A stretch of 45,580 bases of DNA from Erysipelotrichaceae bacterium (GTDB taxonomy: Bacteria; Bacillota_I; Bacilli_A; Erysipelotrichales; Coprobacillaceae). The stretch spans positions 1 through 45,580 of the forward strand of contig JAJQEL010000043.1 in assembly GCA_021201655.1 (NCBI GenBank), in the 5' to 3' direction. Positions 14,556 to 22,835 of the stretch are shown one piece after another (the first letter of the stretch is position 1; the number at the start of each line of letters is the position of its first letter). Position numbers and translations under genes: made by a program. The notes beneath the pieces were generated by a model that worked only from the letters and a program-made list of their open reading frames with translations, was not told the DNA's origin and did not search any database.

Positions 14556-16856
14556 ATGATAGAATATATTAGAAAAAGAGATGGACGTATGGATCCTTTT
14601 GATGTTAATAAAATAGCAGGAGCCATTTATAAAGCTTTTCAAGCAACTAATGCTAAATACGATTTAGATAAAGCTTTAGAATTATCTCATATTGTAGAAC
14701 ATAAACTAGAAGAAAGACATACCCAACTGCCAACAGTGGAGCTGGTACAAGATACAGTTGAAGAAACTTTAATTGAACAAGGCTATGTCAGAATAGCCAA
14801 AGCTTATATTTTATATCGTGCCGAACGTACCCGTTCGCGAGATAGAAAATCTAGACTGATGAAAACATTAGAAGAAATTACTTTTCAGGATGCTAAAGAT
14901 AGTGATTTAAAAAGAGAAAATGCTAATGTCAATGCTGATGCTCCAATGGGTACAATGCTTAAATATGGGGCCGAGGCAGCCAAACAATTTAATGAAATGT
15001 TTGTTTTAAATCCACTCCATAGTGCAGCTCATAAAGCGGGAGATATACATATTCATGATATGGATTTTTTAACGCTCACAACAACTTGTACACAAATAGA
15101 TATTATTAAATTATTTAAAAATGGATTCTCTACTGGTCATGGCGTTTTAAGAGAACCGAATAGTATTACAACCTATTCAGCACTAACTTGTATTGCTATT
15201 CAATCAAATCAAAATGACCAGCATGGTGGTCAAGCTATTGTTAATTTTGATTATGGAATGGGTGATGGCGTCAGAAAATCCTATAAGAAATGGTATTTTA
15301 AAGCCTTAGTACATGCTTTGGAATTATTAACAAATTTAGATAATAGTGTTATTGATGAATTAAAAGCCTTAGATATCGTGCCTTCAATGGAAGATCATGG
15401 CTATTTAGTTAAGGAAAGAGAAATTCTTTTAGAAAAGGGTTTAGATGATCAAACCATCACCAAAATACAAGACTTTACCACAAAAGATGCTTATCAACAA
15501 ACCGATAAAGAAACCTATCAAGCCATGGAAGCTTTAATTCATAATTTGAATACTATGAACTCTAGAGCAGGCGCGCAAGTTCCATTTAGTTCCATTAATT
15601 ACGGTATGGATACTTCACCAGAAGGTAGAATGGCTATGCGTAATGTTATGCTTGCCACCGAAGCAGGCTTAGGTGGTGGCGAAACACCTATTTTCCCAAT
15701 TCAAATATTTAGAGTGAAAGAGGGTATTAATTATAATGAGGGTGAACCAAATTATGATTTATTTAAATTAGCCTGTCGTGTATCGGCTAAAAGATTATTC
15801 CCTAATTTCTCATTTGTGGATGCGACTTTTAATAAACAATATTATAAAGGTACCCCAGAAACAGAAATTGCTTATATGGGATGCCGTACGAGAGTTATTG
15901 GTAATATCCGTGATCCTAATAGAGAAATATGTCCTGGCAGAGGAAATTTAAGTTTTACTTCTATTAATCTTGTACGCCTTGCTATTAAATCTAAAGGTGA
16001 TATTGATGAATTCTTTGATAAATTGGATGCAATGATAGATTTATGTATTGATCAATTATTAGAAAGATTTGAAATTCAATGTCGTAGACGTGTGATGAAT
16101 TATCCTTTCTTAATGGGACAGGGTGTCTGGATTGATTCTGAAAAACTCAAACCAACGGATGAAGTCAGAGAAGTCCTTAAACATGGTACATTGACGATTG
16201 GCTTTATTGGTTTAGCTGAAACTCTTAAAGCATTAATAGGTTATCATCATGGTGAAAGCGAAAAAGCACAAGTATTAGGTTTACAAATAGTTGCCCACAT
16301 GCGTAAACGCGTTGATGAAGCATGTCAAAAGTATCAATTGAATTTTTCATTAATTGCTACACCAGCTGAAGGGTTAGCAGGTCGATTTGTAAAATTAGAT
16401 AGAGAACTCTATGGCAAAATTGATGGCGTGACTGATAGAGAATATTATACGAATAGTTTCCATGTACCTGTTTATTATCCAATCTCTGCTTATAAGAAGA
16501 TTCAAATTGAAGGTCCTTATCATGAATTAACAAATGGTGGTCATATCAGTTATATTGAAATGGACGGGGATCCAACTAAGAATTTACCAGCTTTTGAAAA
16601 AATCGTTAGAGCTATGCATGATGCCAATATTGGTTATGGGGCTATTAATCATCCAGTTGATAGAGATCCTGTTTGTGGTTATAATGGTATTATTGATGAT
16701 GTATGTCCTAAATGTGGCAGAAAAGAATCTGAACATGAAGGTTTTGAACGTATTAGAAGAATTACAGGTTATTTAGTAGGGACTTTAGATCGTTTTAATG
16801 ATGGTAAACGTGCTGAAGAAAGAGACAGAGTAAAACATACAATCGATGAACATTAG
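14556..16856 (+). CDS. nrdD: Anaerobic (class III) ribonucleoside-triphosphate reductase
   Basis: A 766-residue oxygen-sensitive enzyme that reduces ribonucleoside triphosphates to deoxy forms for DNA synthesis. An ATP-cone regulatory domain is at the N-terminus (IEYIRKRDGRMDPFDVNKI). The core follows, with HIHDMDFLTLTTTCTQID and the cysteine-containing MGCRTRVIGN. Four zinc cysteines near the end (PVCGYNGIIDDVCPKCGRKE has three, in the CxxC context) precede the glycyl-radical loop RRITGYLVG. Start is the second ATG (14556), 7 bases from AGGAGG; the ATG at 14550 is too close. It overlaps nrdG by 11 bases, so both are made together. Having only this class in view fits an anaerobe. Confidence 0.96.
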   Translation: MIEYIRKRDGRMDPFDVNKIAGAIYKAFQATNAKYDLDKALELSHIVEHKLEERHTQLPTVELVQDTVEETLIEQGYVRIAKAYILYRAERTRSRDRKSRLMKTLEEITFQDAKDSDLKRENANVNADAPMGTMLKYGAEAAKQFNEMFVLNPLHSAAHKAGDIHIHDMDFLTLTTTCTQIDIIKLFKNGFSTGHGVLREPNSITTYSALTCIAIQSNQNDQHGGQAIVNFDYGMGDGVRKSYKKWYFKALVHALELLTNLDNSVIDELKALDIVPSMEDHGYLVKEREILLEKGLDDQTITKIQDFTTKDAYQQTDKETYQAMEALIHNLNTMNSRAGAQVPFSSINYGMDTSPEGRMAMRNVMLATEAGLGGGETPIFPIQIFRVKEGINYNEGEPNYDLFKLACRVSAKRLFPNFSFVDATFNKQYYKGTPETEIAYMGCRTRVIGNIRDPNREICPGRGNLSFTSINLVRLAIKSKGDIDEFFDKLDAMIDLCIDQLLERFEIQCRRRVMNYPFLMGQGVWIDSEKLKPTDEVREVLKHGTLTIGFIGLAETLKALIGYHHGESEKAQVLGLQIVAHMRKRVDEACQKYQLNFSLIATPAEGLAGRFVKLDRELYGKIDGVTDREYYTNSFHVPVYYPISAYKKIQIEGPYHELTNGGHISYIEMDGDPTKNLPAFEKIVRAMHDANIGYGAINHPVDRDPVCGYNGIIDDVCPKCGRKESEHEGFERIRRITGYLVGTLDRFNDGKRAEERDRVKHTIDEH

Positions 16857-17355
16857 ATTATATGGTACAGTCAACGATTCCATCGTTGATGGTCCTGGTT
16901 TGAGATATACCATCTTTACTCAAGGTTGTCCTCATCATTGTTTTGGTTGCCATAATCCTGATAGTCATGATATGAATGGTGGATACGTTGAAGATACAGA
17001 CAAAATTATTACCGAAATCTTAGATAATCCACTACTTGATGGTATTACTCTATCTGGTGGCGAACCCATGTTACAACCCTTACCACTGATAGAAATCATC
17101 AAACATATTAAACCATTACATGTTATGATCTATAGTGGCTATACCTATGAAGAAATATTACAATTAGGGGAAAATCAAAGACAATTATTATCATTATGTG
17201 ATACCTTAGTGGATGGCCGTTTTGATATGTCAAAACGTAGTTTGGAACTTTTATATAAAGGATCTTCTAATCAACGTATTATTAATATTCAAGAATCCCT
17301 AAAAAACAATAAAGTCATTATCCAAGAAATATCGACATATGGAGAATTACTATAA
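16846..17355 (+). CDS. nrdG: Anaerobic ribonucleotide reductase activating protein (radical SAM)
   Basis: A 169-residue radical-SAM activase that installs the glycyl radical on NrdD. The iron-sulphur signature CxxxCxxC is in QGCPHHCFGCHNPDSHD (residues about 29-37), with the SAM-binding GG motif as TLSGGEPML (about 70). The VDGPGLRYTIF start is typical of the NrdG branch. It overlaps nrdD by 11 bases. A terminator begins at the last codons. Confidence 0.97.
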   Translation: MNIRLYGTVNDSIVDGPGLRYTIFTQGCPHHCFGCHNPDSHDMNGGYVEDTDKIITEILDNPLLDGITLSGGEPMLQPLPLIEIIKHIKPLHVMIYSGYTYEEILQLGENQRQLLSLCDTLVDGRFDMSKRSLELLYKGSSNQRIINIQESLKNNKVIIQEISTYGELL

Positions 17356-17365
17356 TTCTCCTTTT
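17341..17365 (+). terminator. Terminator of nrdDG
   Basis: GGAGAATTA and TAATTCTCC form a 9-bp stem with a 3-base loop containing the start of the stop region, followed by T4. Confidence 0.75.
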
Positions 17366-17493
17366 CATTTAGACATTTTTTAACATCTGTCAAAAACAGA
17401 ATGACAAGTATTTACTTTACATGATGATTTGTTAAAATAAATTTCATAAAGATATGTTATCTGACATAATCTATAAAGAAACGGGTGATAGGA

Positions 17494-18135
17494 ATGTTTG
17501 CGAAAGGATATAATATTTATAAATTAATATGGATATTTGTGATTACATCTTTTATAGGTTCATTATTTGAAATATTATGGGTATTGGTATCAACTGGTAA
17601 ACTGATGAGCAGAAGTAGCTTATTATATGGACAGTTTTCGGTGATATGGGGATTTGGTTGTGTTTTACTAACAGTTGTTTTACATCGTTTAGAAGGTAAA
17701 AGGGATTTATTAGTATTTAGTGTTGGTGTTATTGCTGGAGGTTGTTATGAATATGTTTGTTCTTATTTGAGTGAAAAAGTGTTTGGGGTTATTTTCTGAG
17801 ATTATAGTGGTTATTCTTTTAATTTACATGGTAGAATAAATTTACAGTTTTGTTTCTTTTGGGGATTAGTATCAGTTGTTTGGATTCAAAATATTTATCC
17901 ATTTTTATGCAAACATATTGAGAGTATACCAATCGCATATGGAAAACAGCTTACAATGATAGTATTAGCGTTTATGATATTTGATATGGGTATTTCATCT
18001 TTGGCACTCATTCGTATGCATCAAAGACAGGAAGGTATTGTAGCTAGTAATCCTGTATCAGTCTTTTTAGATGAACATTATGATGATGAATACTTATCAC
18101 AAAGATATCAAAATATGAAGTTACCCATTAATTAA
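17494..18135 (+). pseudogene. Putative ABC-transporter permease-like membrane protein (PF06541 type), interrupted by TGA
   Basis: The frame runs from 17494 to TAA at 18133 with one internal stop, TGA at 17797-17799. Translation before it shows two or three membrane segments (LIWIFVITSFIGSLFEILW, SVIWGFGCVLLTVV). After it the frame continues as DYSGYSFNLHGRINLQFCFF and further hydrophobic segments. In this family the junction is a conserved W-D-Y-S followed by F-N-x-x-G-R-x-x-L, so TGA stands exactly where tryptophan (TGG) is expected. One G-to-A change explains it. No other stops or frameshifts exist, so the change is recent, tolerated, or an artefact. Start is ATG 17494 or GTG 17485; neither has a strong ribosome site. 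Function of the family is not established. Confidence 0.75.
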
Positions 18136-18189
18136 TATTTAAAAAAACTTCCTTTTCTTGTATAATGGTGCAAGGGAGGAAGTTTTTAA

Positions 18190-18972
18190 ATGAAACCAAT
18201 GTTATGTTTTGATGTTGATGGAACATTGCGTGATAATGTCAAACACGAGGTTAGGCCATTAACTTTGAAGGCTTTACAACAATTAAAAGAAAATGGCTAT
18301 CATTTAATTATATCATCTGGTAGAGGTATTGATTCTTTAAAAAGAACGGGTTTGATGGAATTATTTCCTTGGGATGGTTATGTATTGAATAATGGCCAAG
18401 TGATATTAGATGAAAATGGTGACATATTGTTTAGTGGTCATATGAAGGATGAAGCAGTTAGAGAAACATTACGAGTGGCTAAGGAAGTGGATTTAGCGGT
18501 TGTTTTGAAAGCAAAGACAAGAGTGATTTCTAAGGAACCAGATGCTTATGTTTTAGAATCGCAGAGATTTTTTAATAACGTGATTCCTGAAGTAGGGGAA
18601 TATTATGGCCAAGATGTTGATGCGATGATTATTTACGGGCCTAATGGTTATGATTATGCACCATTTTTACATATTGATGGTATTAATGTTTTACCAGGTG
18701 AATCAACTTATGCTGATGTTACCATTAAGGGTTTATCAAAGGCTACGGGTATTCATGTTTTAATGGATAAATATGGCGACAAAGAATATTGGGCTTTTGG
18801 TGATTCTATGAATGATTATGAAATGTTTAAACATGCTGATTTTTCGATTGCTATGGGACAAGGCAATGCTAAGTTAAAAGCTATTGCATCTTATGTAACG
18901 GATCCTATTGATGAAGATGGACTCTATAAAGCATGTATTCATTTGAATATGATAGGAGGAAACAATGAATAA
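18190..18972 (+). CDS. Cof-type HAD-superfamily phosphatase
   Basis: A 260-residue soluble hydrolase. HAD motif I with the nucleophile aspartate is CFDVDGTLRD (residues 6-15), motif II is IISSGR, and the C-terminal motif is AFGDSMNDYEMFKHAD, with a lysine (about 180, IKGLSKATG) as motif III. The inserted cap domain between them is of the Cof type, acting on sugar phosphates or other small phosphorylated metabolites such as flavin or pyridoxal phosphates; the exact substrate cannot be read. AAGGGAGGAAG precedes ATG 18190. It overlaps the next small gene by 8 bases. Confidence 0.9.
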   Translation: MKPMLCFDVDGTLRDNVKHEVRPLTLKALQQLKENGYHLIISSGRGIDSLKRTGLMELFPWDGYVLNNGQVILDENGDILFSGHMKDEAVRETLRVAKEVDLAVVLKAKTRVISKEPDAYVLESQRFFNNVIPEVGEYYGQDVDAMIIYGPNGYDYAPFLHIDGINVLPGESTYADVTIKGLSKATGIHVLMDKYGDKEYWAFGDSMNDYEMFKHADFSIAMGQGNAKLKAIASYVTDPIDEDGLYKACIHLNMIGGNNE

Positions 18973-19204
18973 AGAAGAAGCCATTAAACAAGCACATGAA
19001 ATGTATGCTTATGACATAAGTGAACAAGCAGATGCTGATAATAATGATTTTGATGCTCTGTGGCAAAGCATCTATGATGTTTTACAAGTAGCGACATATG
19101 GTATAGTAGATATGGAGCAGGATGAAATTGATGAAGCTATGGCATGGTTAAAACAAACTCAGGCCATGACAGAAAAATATAAAGAAACGGAGATATGGTT
19201 TTAA
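18965..19204 (+). CDS. Small acidic protein of unknown function
   Basis: 79 residues, rich in D, E, Q and A, with no membrane segment or known motif: MNKEEAIKQAHEMYAYDISE, then a helical stretch and a final WLKQTQAMTEKYKETEIWF. AGGAGGAAAC lies before the ATG at 18965, inside the end of the phosphatase gene, and the dipeptidase ATG follows five bases after its stop, so it is the middle gene of a three-gene operon. I do not recognise it; the strong ribosome site and tight packing argue that it is real. Confidence 0.75.
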   Translation: MNKEEAIKQAHEMYAYDISEQADADNNDFDALWQSIYDVLQVATYGIVDMEQDEIDEAMAWLKQTQAMTEKYKETEIWF

Positions 19205-19208
19205 GGAT

Positions 19209-20177
19209 ATGAAAGTTATAGATATGCATTGTGATACCTTGTTAGGTATTGCCATAAATAAAGAAAAAGGAATAGATACTTCTTTAAGAAATAATGATTT
19301 AAATATTAGTTTAGAAAAGATGCTTCAAGGGGATTATTTATTACAGAACTTTGCTATATTTACACATCTTAAAAAAGTTAATGATCCAGTTAAGTATGTG
19401 ATGGATATGATTGATTTATTTTATAATGAAATGGATAAAAATAGTGATATCATCAAACCTATAAAAAATTATCAAGATATCATTGATAATCAAAATAATG
19501 GACTTATGAGTGCGATGCTTACTTTAGAGGAAGGTGCAGTTATTAATAATGACTTAGCTTATTTACGCAATTATTATCGTTTAGGAGTAAGAATGATTAC
19601 GCTCACATGGAACTTTGAAAATGGTATAGGTTTTCCTAATTTTTCCAAAATTGGCTATGGTGAATATGATGACAAAAACGGTTTGACAGATTTCGGCAAG
19701 GAATATATCAAAGAATGTGAACGTTTGGGTATTATCATCGATGTTTCTCATTTAAACGATGCAGGTTTCTATGATGTATTAAAATATACTGATGCGCCTT
19801 TTGTTGCATCTCATTCTAATGCACGCTCTGTGTGTTCTCATGCTCGTAATATGAGTGATGATATGATAAGACAGTTATCAAAACGTGGTGGTGTGATGGG
19901 CATTAACTTTGCCGCTGATTTTTTAGGTGAGCATGCTTCTATGTCTACAATAGATAATATGGTAAAACATATCAAATATATTAGAAACATTGGCGGTATT
20001 GATTGTATCGGGCTAGGAACAGACTTTGATGGTATTCCACAAAACCTGGAACTTAAAGATGCATCTTATATGCCTATGTTAGAAAAAGCCCTTAGAAAAG
20101 AAAATTTCACTGATGAAGAAATAGAGAAAATTTTCTATAAGAATGTCTTAAGACTCTATCAACAAGTATTGAAATAG
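19209..20177 (+). CDS. Membrane-dipeptidase family (M19) dipeptidase
   Basis: A 322-residue zinc dipeptidase with a TIM-barrel amidohydrolase fold. Metal ligands and signatures: MHCDTL at the N-terminus (residues 6-11), the glutamate in MLTLEEGAVI (about 100), IIDVSHLNDAGF (about 177), VASHSNARSV (about 198) and GLGTDFDGIP near the C-terminus. Members cleave dipeptides, including those with a D-residue. No signal peptide is seen, so it acts inside the cell. It is the last gene of the phosphatase operon and is followed by two hairpins. Confidence 0.92.
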   Translation: MKVIDMHCDTLLGIAINKEKGIDTSLRNNDLNISLEKMLQGDYLLQNFAIFTHLKKVNDPVKYVMDMIDLFYNEMDKNSDIIKPIKNYQDIIDNQNNGLMSAMLTLEEGAVINNDLAYLRNYYRLGVRMITLTWNFENGIGFPNFSKIGYGEYDDKNGLTDFGKEYIKECERLGIIIDVSHLNDAGFYDVLKYTDAPFVASHSNARSVCSHARNMSDDMIRQLSKRGGVMGINFAADFLGEHASMSTIDNMVKHIKYIRNIGGIDCIGLGTDFDGIPQNLELKDASYMPMLEKALRKENFTDEEIEKIFYKNVLRLYQQVLK

Positions 20178-20208
20178 AAAAAAAGAGGTAACTATACTGA
20201 CGCAAAAT

Positions 20209-20234
20209 GAAAATCCTGAAACTCCAGGGTTTTC
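20209..20234 (+). terminator. Hairpin after the dipeptidase gene
   Basis: GAAAATCCTG and CAGGGTTTTC pair with one G-T; a T-rich stretch follows (CTTATTGTC). Confidence 0.55.
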
Positions 20235-20260
20235 TTATTGTCAATATTATTATATAAACA

Positions 20261-20295
20261 AAAAACAGATACAGTGGGAGCCCGTATCTGTTTTT
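20261..20295. terminator. Second, stronger terminator after the dipeptidase gene
   Basis: AAAAACAGATAC and GTATCTGTTTTT form a 12-bp stem whose ends give T5 on both strands, so it works in either direction. Confidence 0.8.
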
Positions 20296-20518
20296 CATGT
20301 TGATATCAGTTTGGGAAAGGATATCATGAAGTAGTCATATTTGAAGGGAAAACAAAATTGACTACGTATATAGTATAACATACTTTTTTGAAAAATTTTA
20401 GTAAAACTTAACAAAATTTTGTGTGAAATTTATGGGCTGGGCAGAATTAAGATTGTTAAGTATAGTTTCTAACAGCTTTTGAACTCATGACTTTAAGCTA
20501 TTATATCCATCAGTCACA
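20296..20518. other. Intergenic stretch with inverted repeats, possible small RNA
   Basis: No protein gene is seen between the dipeptidase (ends 20177) and fumarase (starts 20610). This part holds two hairpins, TGATATC/GATATCA (20301-20307 / 20320-20326) and GTAGTCA/TGACTAC (20331-20337 / 20359-20365), a TTGACT box (20358-20363) with a weak TACTTT 17 bases later, then about 130 bases leading to the strong terminator at 20519. Because fumarase has its own promoter behind that terminator, the terminator must serve a separate transcript. Confidence 0.4.
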
Positions 20519-20551
20519 GAATTAAAGGAGCATTTTCTTTAATTCTTTTTT
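20519..20551 (+). terminator. Strong terminator in front of the fumarase promoter
   Basis: GAATTAAAG and CTTTAATTC form a perfect 9-bp stem, with T6 after it. No plus-strand gene lies directly upstream. Confidence 0.8.
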
Positions 20552-20553
20552 GC

Positions 20554-20582
20554 TTGTCTAGATGCGTAAAAATGTATATAAT
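20554..20582 (+). promoter_or_regulatory. Promoter of the fumarase operon
   Basis: TTGTCT (20554-20559), 17-base spacer, perfect TATAAT (20577-20582). The expected 5' leader is only about 20 bases. Confidence 0.8.
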
Positions 20583-20609
20583 GAGAATAATAAAAAGGTG
20601 TGTGGAAAC

Positions 20610-21452
20610 ATGAGAGAGATAAAATATGAAGAAATAGTTAATGCTATTAAAGATATATGCATAAGTGCTAATAATGTTTTGCCAAACGATATTAGTGAAG
20701 TGATTGCAGAAGCTTATCAAAATGAAGATTTTAAACTTGCTAAAGAAACTTTAGAAATATTAATAGAAAATGCGAAAATTGCCCAAAAAGAAAAATCACC
20801 GATATGTCAGGATACAGGCATGGCTTGTGTATTTGTAGAAATAGGACAGGATGTTCATGTTGTAGGGGATTTAAATGATGCTATTAATGAAGGTGTTAGA
20901 CAGGGTTATGTTTCGGAATATTTACGTAAGAGTGTTGTCAATGATCCAATGTTTGATCGTGTGAATACAAAAGATAATACACCTGCTATTATTCACTATG
21001 AGATAGTTAGTGGTGATAAGTTAAAAATTACTTTAGCTCCAAAGGGCTTTGGCAGTGAGAATATGTGTCAAGTTAAGATGCTTAAACCTAGCGATGGAGA
21101 AGAAGGAGTTAAGGATTTTGTCTTAAAGGTGGTTAATGATGCAGGAGCTAATGCATGTCCACCAATGGTTATTGGTGTAGGCATTGGAGGTTCTTTTGAT
21201 TATGTGACTTATTTATCAAAGAAAGCCATGTTACGTGATGCTAAGAGCCATCATCCTGATAAGCGTTATGCTTTGTTGGAAGATGAATTATTAGAAAAGA
21301 TTAATCAAACTGGAATTGGACCTGCAGGTTATGGGGGTAAAACAACAGCTTTATCATTGAATATAGAAACTTATCCTACTCATATTGCAGGGATGCCTGT
21401 AGCAGTAAGTATTTGTTGCCATGTTGCCAGACATAAGGAGGTTATATTATGA
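20610..21452 (+). CDS. Fumarate hydratase class I, alpha subunit
   Basis: A 280-residue subunit of the oxygen-sensitive, [4Fe-4S]-dependent fumarase (or the closely related tartrate dehydratase), which interconverts fumarate and malate. Three conserved cysteines are seen: SPICQDTGMACVF (about 64), ANACPPMVIGVGIGG (about 185) and SICCHVARH near the end. GFGSENMCQVKML is also typical. Length fits the two-subunit form found in anaerobes. Start is ATG 20610 with AAAAAGGTGTG in front, within 30 bases of the promoter's -10 box; the earlier in-frame ATG at 20562 lies inside the promoter. It overlaps the beta gene by 4 bases. Confidence 0.93.
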   Translation: MREIKYEEIVNAIKDICISANNVLPNDISEVIAEAYQNEDFKLAKETLEILIENAKIAQKEKSPICQDTGMACVFVEIGQDVHVVGDLNDAINEGVRQGYVSEYLRKSVVNDPMFDRVNTKDNTPAIIHYEIVSGDKLKITLAPKGFGSENMCQVKMLKPSDGEEGVKDFVLKVVNDAGANACPPMVIGVGIGGSFDYVTYLSKKAMLRDAKSHHPDKRYALLEDELLEKINQTGIGPAGYGGKTTALSLNIETYPTHIAGMPVAVSICCHVARHKEVIL

Positions 21453-22012
21453 AAAAAATAATGACTCCTTTTAAAGAAAAAGATGCTTTGAGTTTAAAAG
21501 CAGGAGATCAGGTTTTGCTTAGTGGTATTATTTATACGGGAAGAGATGCTGCTCATAAGCGTTTGCTGCAATTAATAAAAGAGAATAAACCTTTACCTTT
21601 TGATGTTAAAGATCAGATTATCTACTATGTAGGACCGACCCCAACAAAGCCAGGACATGTTTTTGGCAGTGGTGGACCTACTACCTCTGGCAGAATGGAT
21701 GCTTATGCACCAGAGCTGTTAAAACTCGGCTTGCGTGGTATGATTGGTAAGGGTTATAGAAATGAGGATGTTAAAGCAGCTATTGTGAATAATCATGGTG
21801 TTTATTTTGGCGCTATTGGTGGTGCAGGTGCTTATATATCACATTGTATTAAAGAATGTGAAGTGATTGCATTTGATGATTTAGGAACAGAGGCTATTCG
21901 CCGTTTATATGTTGAGGATTTACCAGTTACAGTATTAATAGATTGTCAGGGAAACGATTTATATGAGTTGGGACGAATTCAATACTTAAAGGAGCATAAC
22001 TATGGCAATTAG
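21449..22012 (+). CDS. Fumarate hydratase class I, beta subunit
   Basis: A 187-residue partner of the alpha subunit, together making one class I fumarase active site. Signatures are YVGPTPTKPGHVFGSGGPTT (about residues 55-75) with GRMD next, then GMIGKGYR, and GGAGAYISHCI. The ATG overlaps the alpha stop as ATGA, and AAGGAGG precedes it. It overlaps the next gene, a regulator, by 11 bases, so fumarase and regulator share one message. Confidence 0.93.
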   Translation: MKKIMTPFKEKDALSLKAGDQVLLSGIIYTGRDAAHKRLLQLIKENKPLPFDVKDQIIYYVGPTPTKPGHVFGSGGPTTSGRMDAYAPELLKLGLRGMIGKGYRNEDVKAAIVNNHGVYFGAIGGAGAYISHCIKECEVIAFDDLGTEAIRRLYVEDLPVTVLIDCQGNDLYELGRIQYLKEHNYGN

Positions 22013-22826
22013 AGATTATAATGAGGTAGATATTTTATATACATTGATGTCTTTTGTGAATGTATCATCTGTACAGGATATGTATTATATCATTGCTCAA
22101 ACGATTCTTTCTCATTTAGATAAAATACCTGATATTAGTATTAATGATTTAGCTGATCTTTGTTATACATCACCAGCAACTATTTCTCGTTTTTGTAAAG
22201 ATTTAAATTGTCGAAATTTTGCAACATTTAAAAAAGAGATTGCGATTGCGATAGAATTGTCTAAAAATGAAGTTCATCTTTCTACGAAAGATGAAGATGC
22301 ATGTATCAAAAATCCTGATTATTTAGTCGAAAAGATGTATGGCGAAGCCATAGAATCACTACAAATGGTACAAAAAAGCATTAATATGCATGAAATAGAT
22401 AAAATATGTGAAATGATTTATACATCAAAAAGTGTGCATATGATTGGTTACCAATTTAATAAAATCATATCCAATGATTTTCAAATGAAAATGTTAAAGC
22501 ATCGTAAAATGGTTTATGCTTTTGTTGAACGTGGCGATGAAATTGGACATTTAGATATTATCGATAAAGATACACTGGTTATGATTATTAGTGTTCGTGC
22601 ACGTGCACAGCTTATTGATGCTTTAGTTAAAAAAGTTAATGAACATAATCCTAAGATTATTTTATTAACAATGAATAAAACATATCATAATGATTTAATA
22701 GATTATATTTATTGTATCGATGGTAGTGAAAGTGATTATACGGAATCATCATTACAAGGAACAATGAACTTTATGAGTTTATTAAATCTTATTTATGTGA
22801 GGTACGGATTACTATATAGAAAGTAG
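22002..22826 (+). CDS. MurR/RpiR-family transcriptional regulator
   Basis: A 274-residue regulator. The N-terminal RpiR helix-turn-helix is seen as ISINDLADLCYTSPATISRF (about residues 45-65), with CKDLNCRNFATFKK after it; the C-terminal half is an SIS domain (SKSVHMIGYQ, then DTLVMIISVRARAQLIDALV). Such proteins bind phosphosugars or related metabolites; the sensed molecule is unknown here. Its start lies inside the fumarase beta gene (11-base overlap, with AAAGGAG), and the threonine aldolase gene follows 9 bases after its stop. It may control this operon. Confidence 0.9.
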   Translation: MAIRDYNEVDILYTLMSFVNVSSVQDMYYIIAQTILSHLDKIPDISINDLADLCYTSPATISRFCKDLNCRNFATFKKEIAIAIELSKNEVHLSTKDEDACIKNPDYLVEKMYGEAIESLQMVQKSINMHEIDKICEMIYTSKSVHMIGYQFNKIISNDFQMKMLKHRKMVYAFVERGDEIGHLDIIDKDTLVMIISVRARAQLIDALVKKVNEHNPKIILLTMNKTYHNDLIDYIYCIDGSESDYTESSLQGTMNFMSLLNLIYVRYGLLYRK

Positions 22827-22835
22827 GGACAAAAA

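Noticed and set aside
16534-16776. Second frame within nrdD
   Set aside because: Overlaps the conserved zinc-binding end of nrdD and has no ribosome site.
17797-17799. Reassignment of TGA to tryptophan (as in Mycoplasma) to explain the internal TGA
   Set aside because: TGA is used as a true stop at overlapping gene joints (4687, 42295, 43438), tryptophans elsewhere are TGG, and the only tRNA-Trp seen has anticodon CCA.
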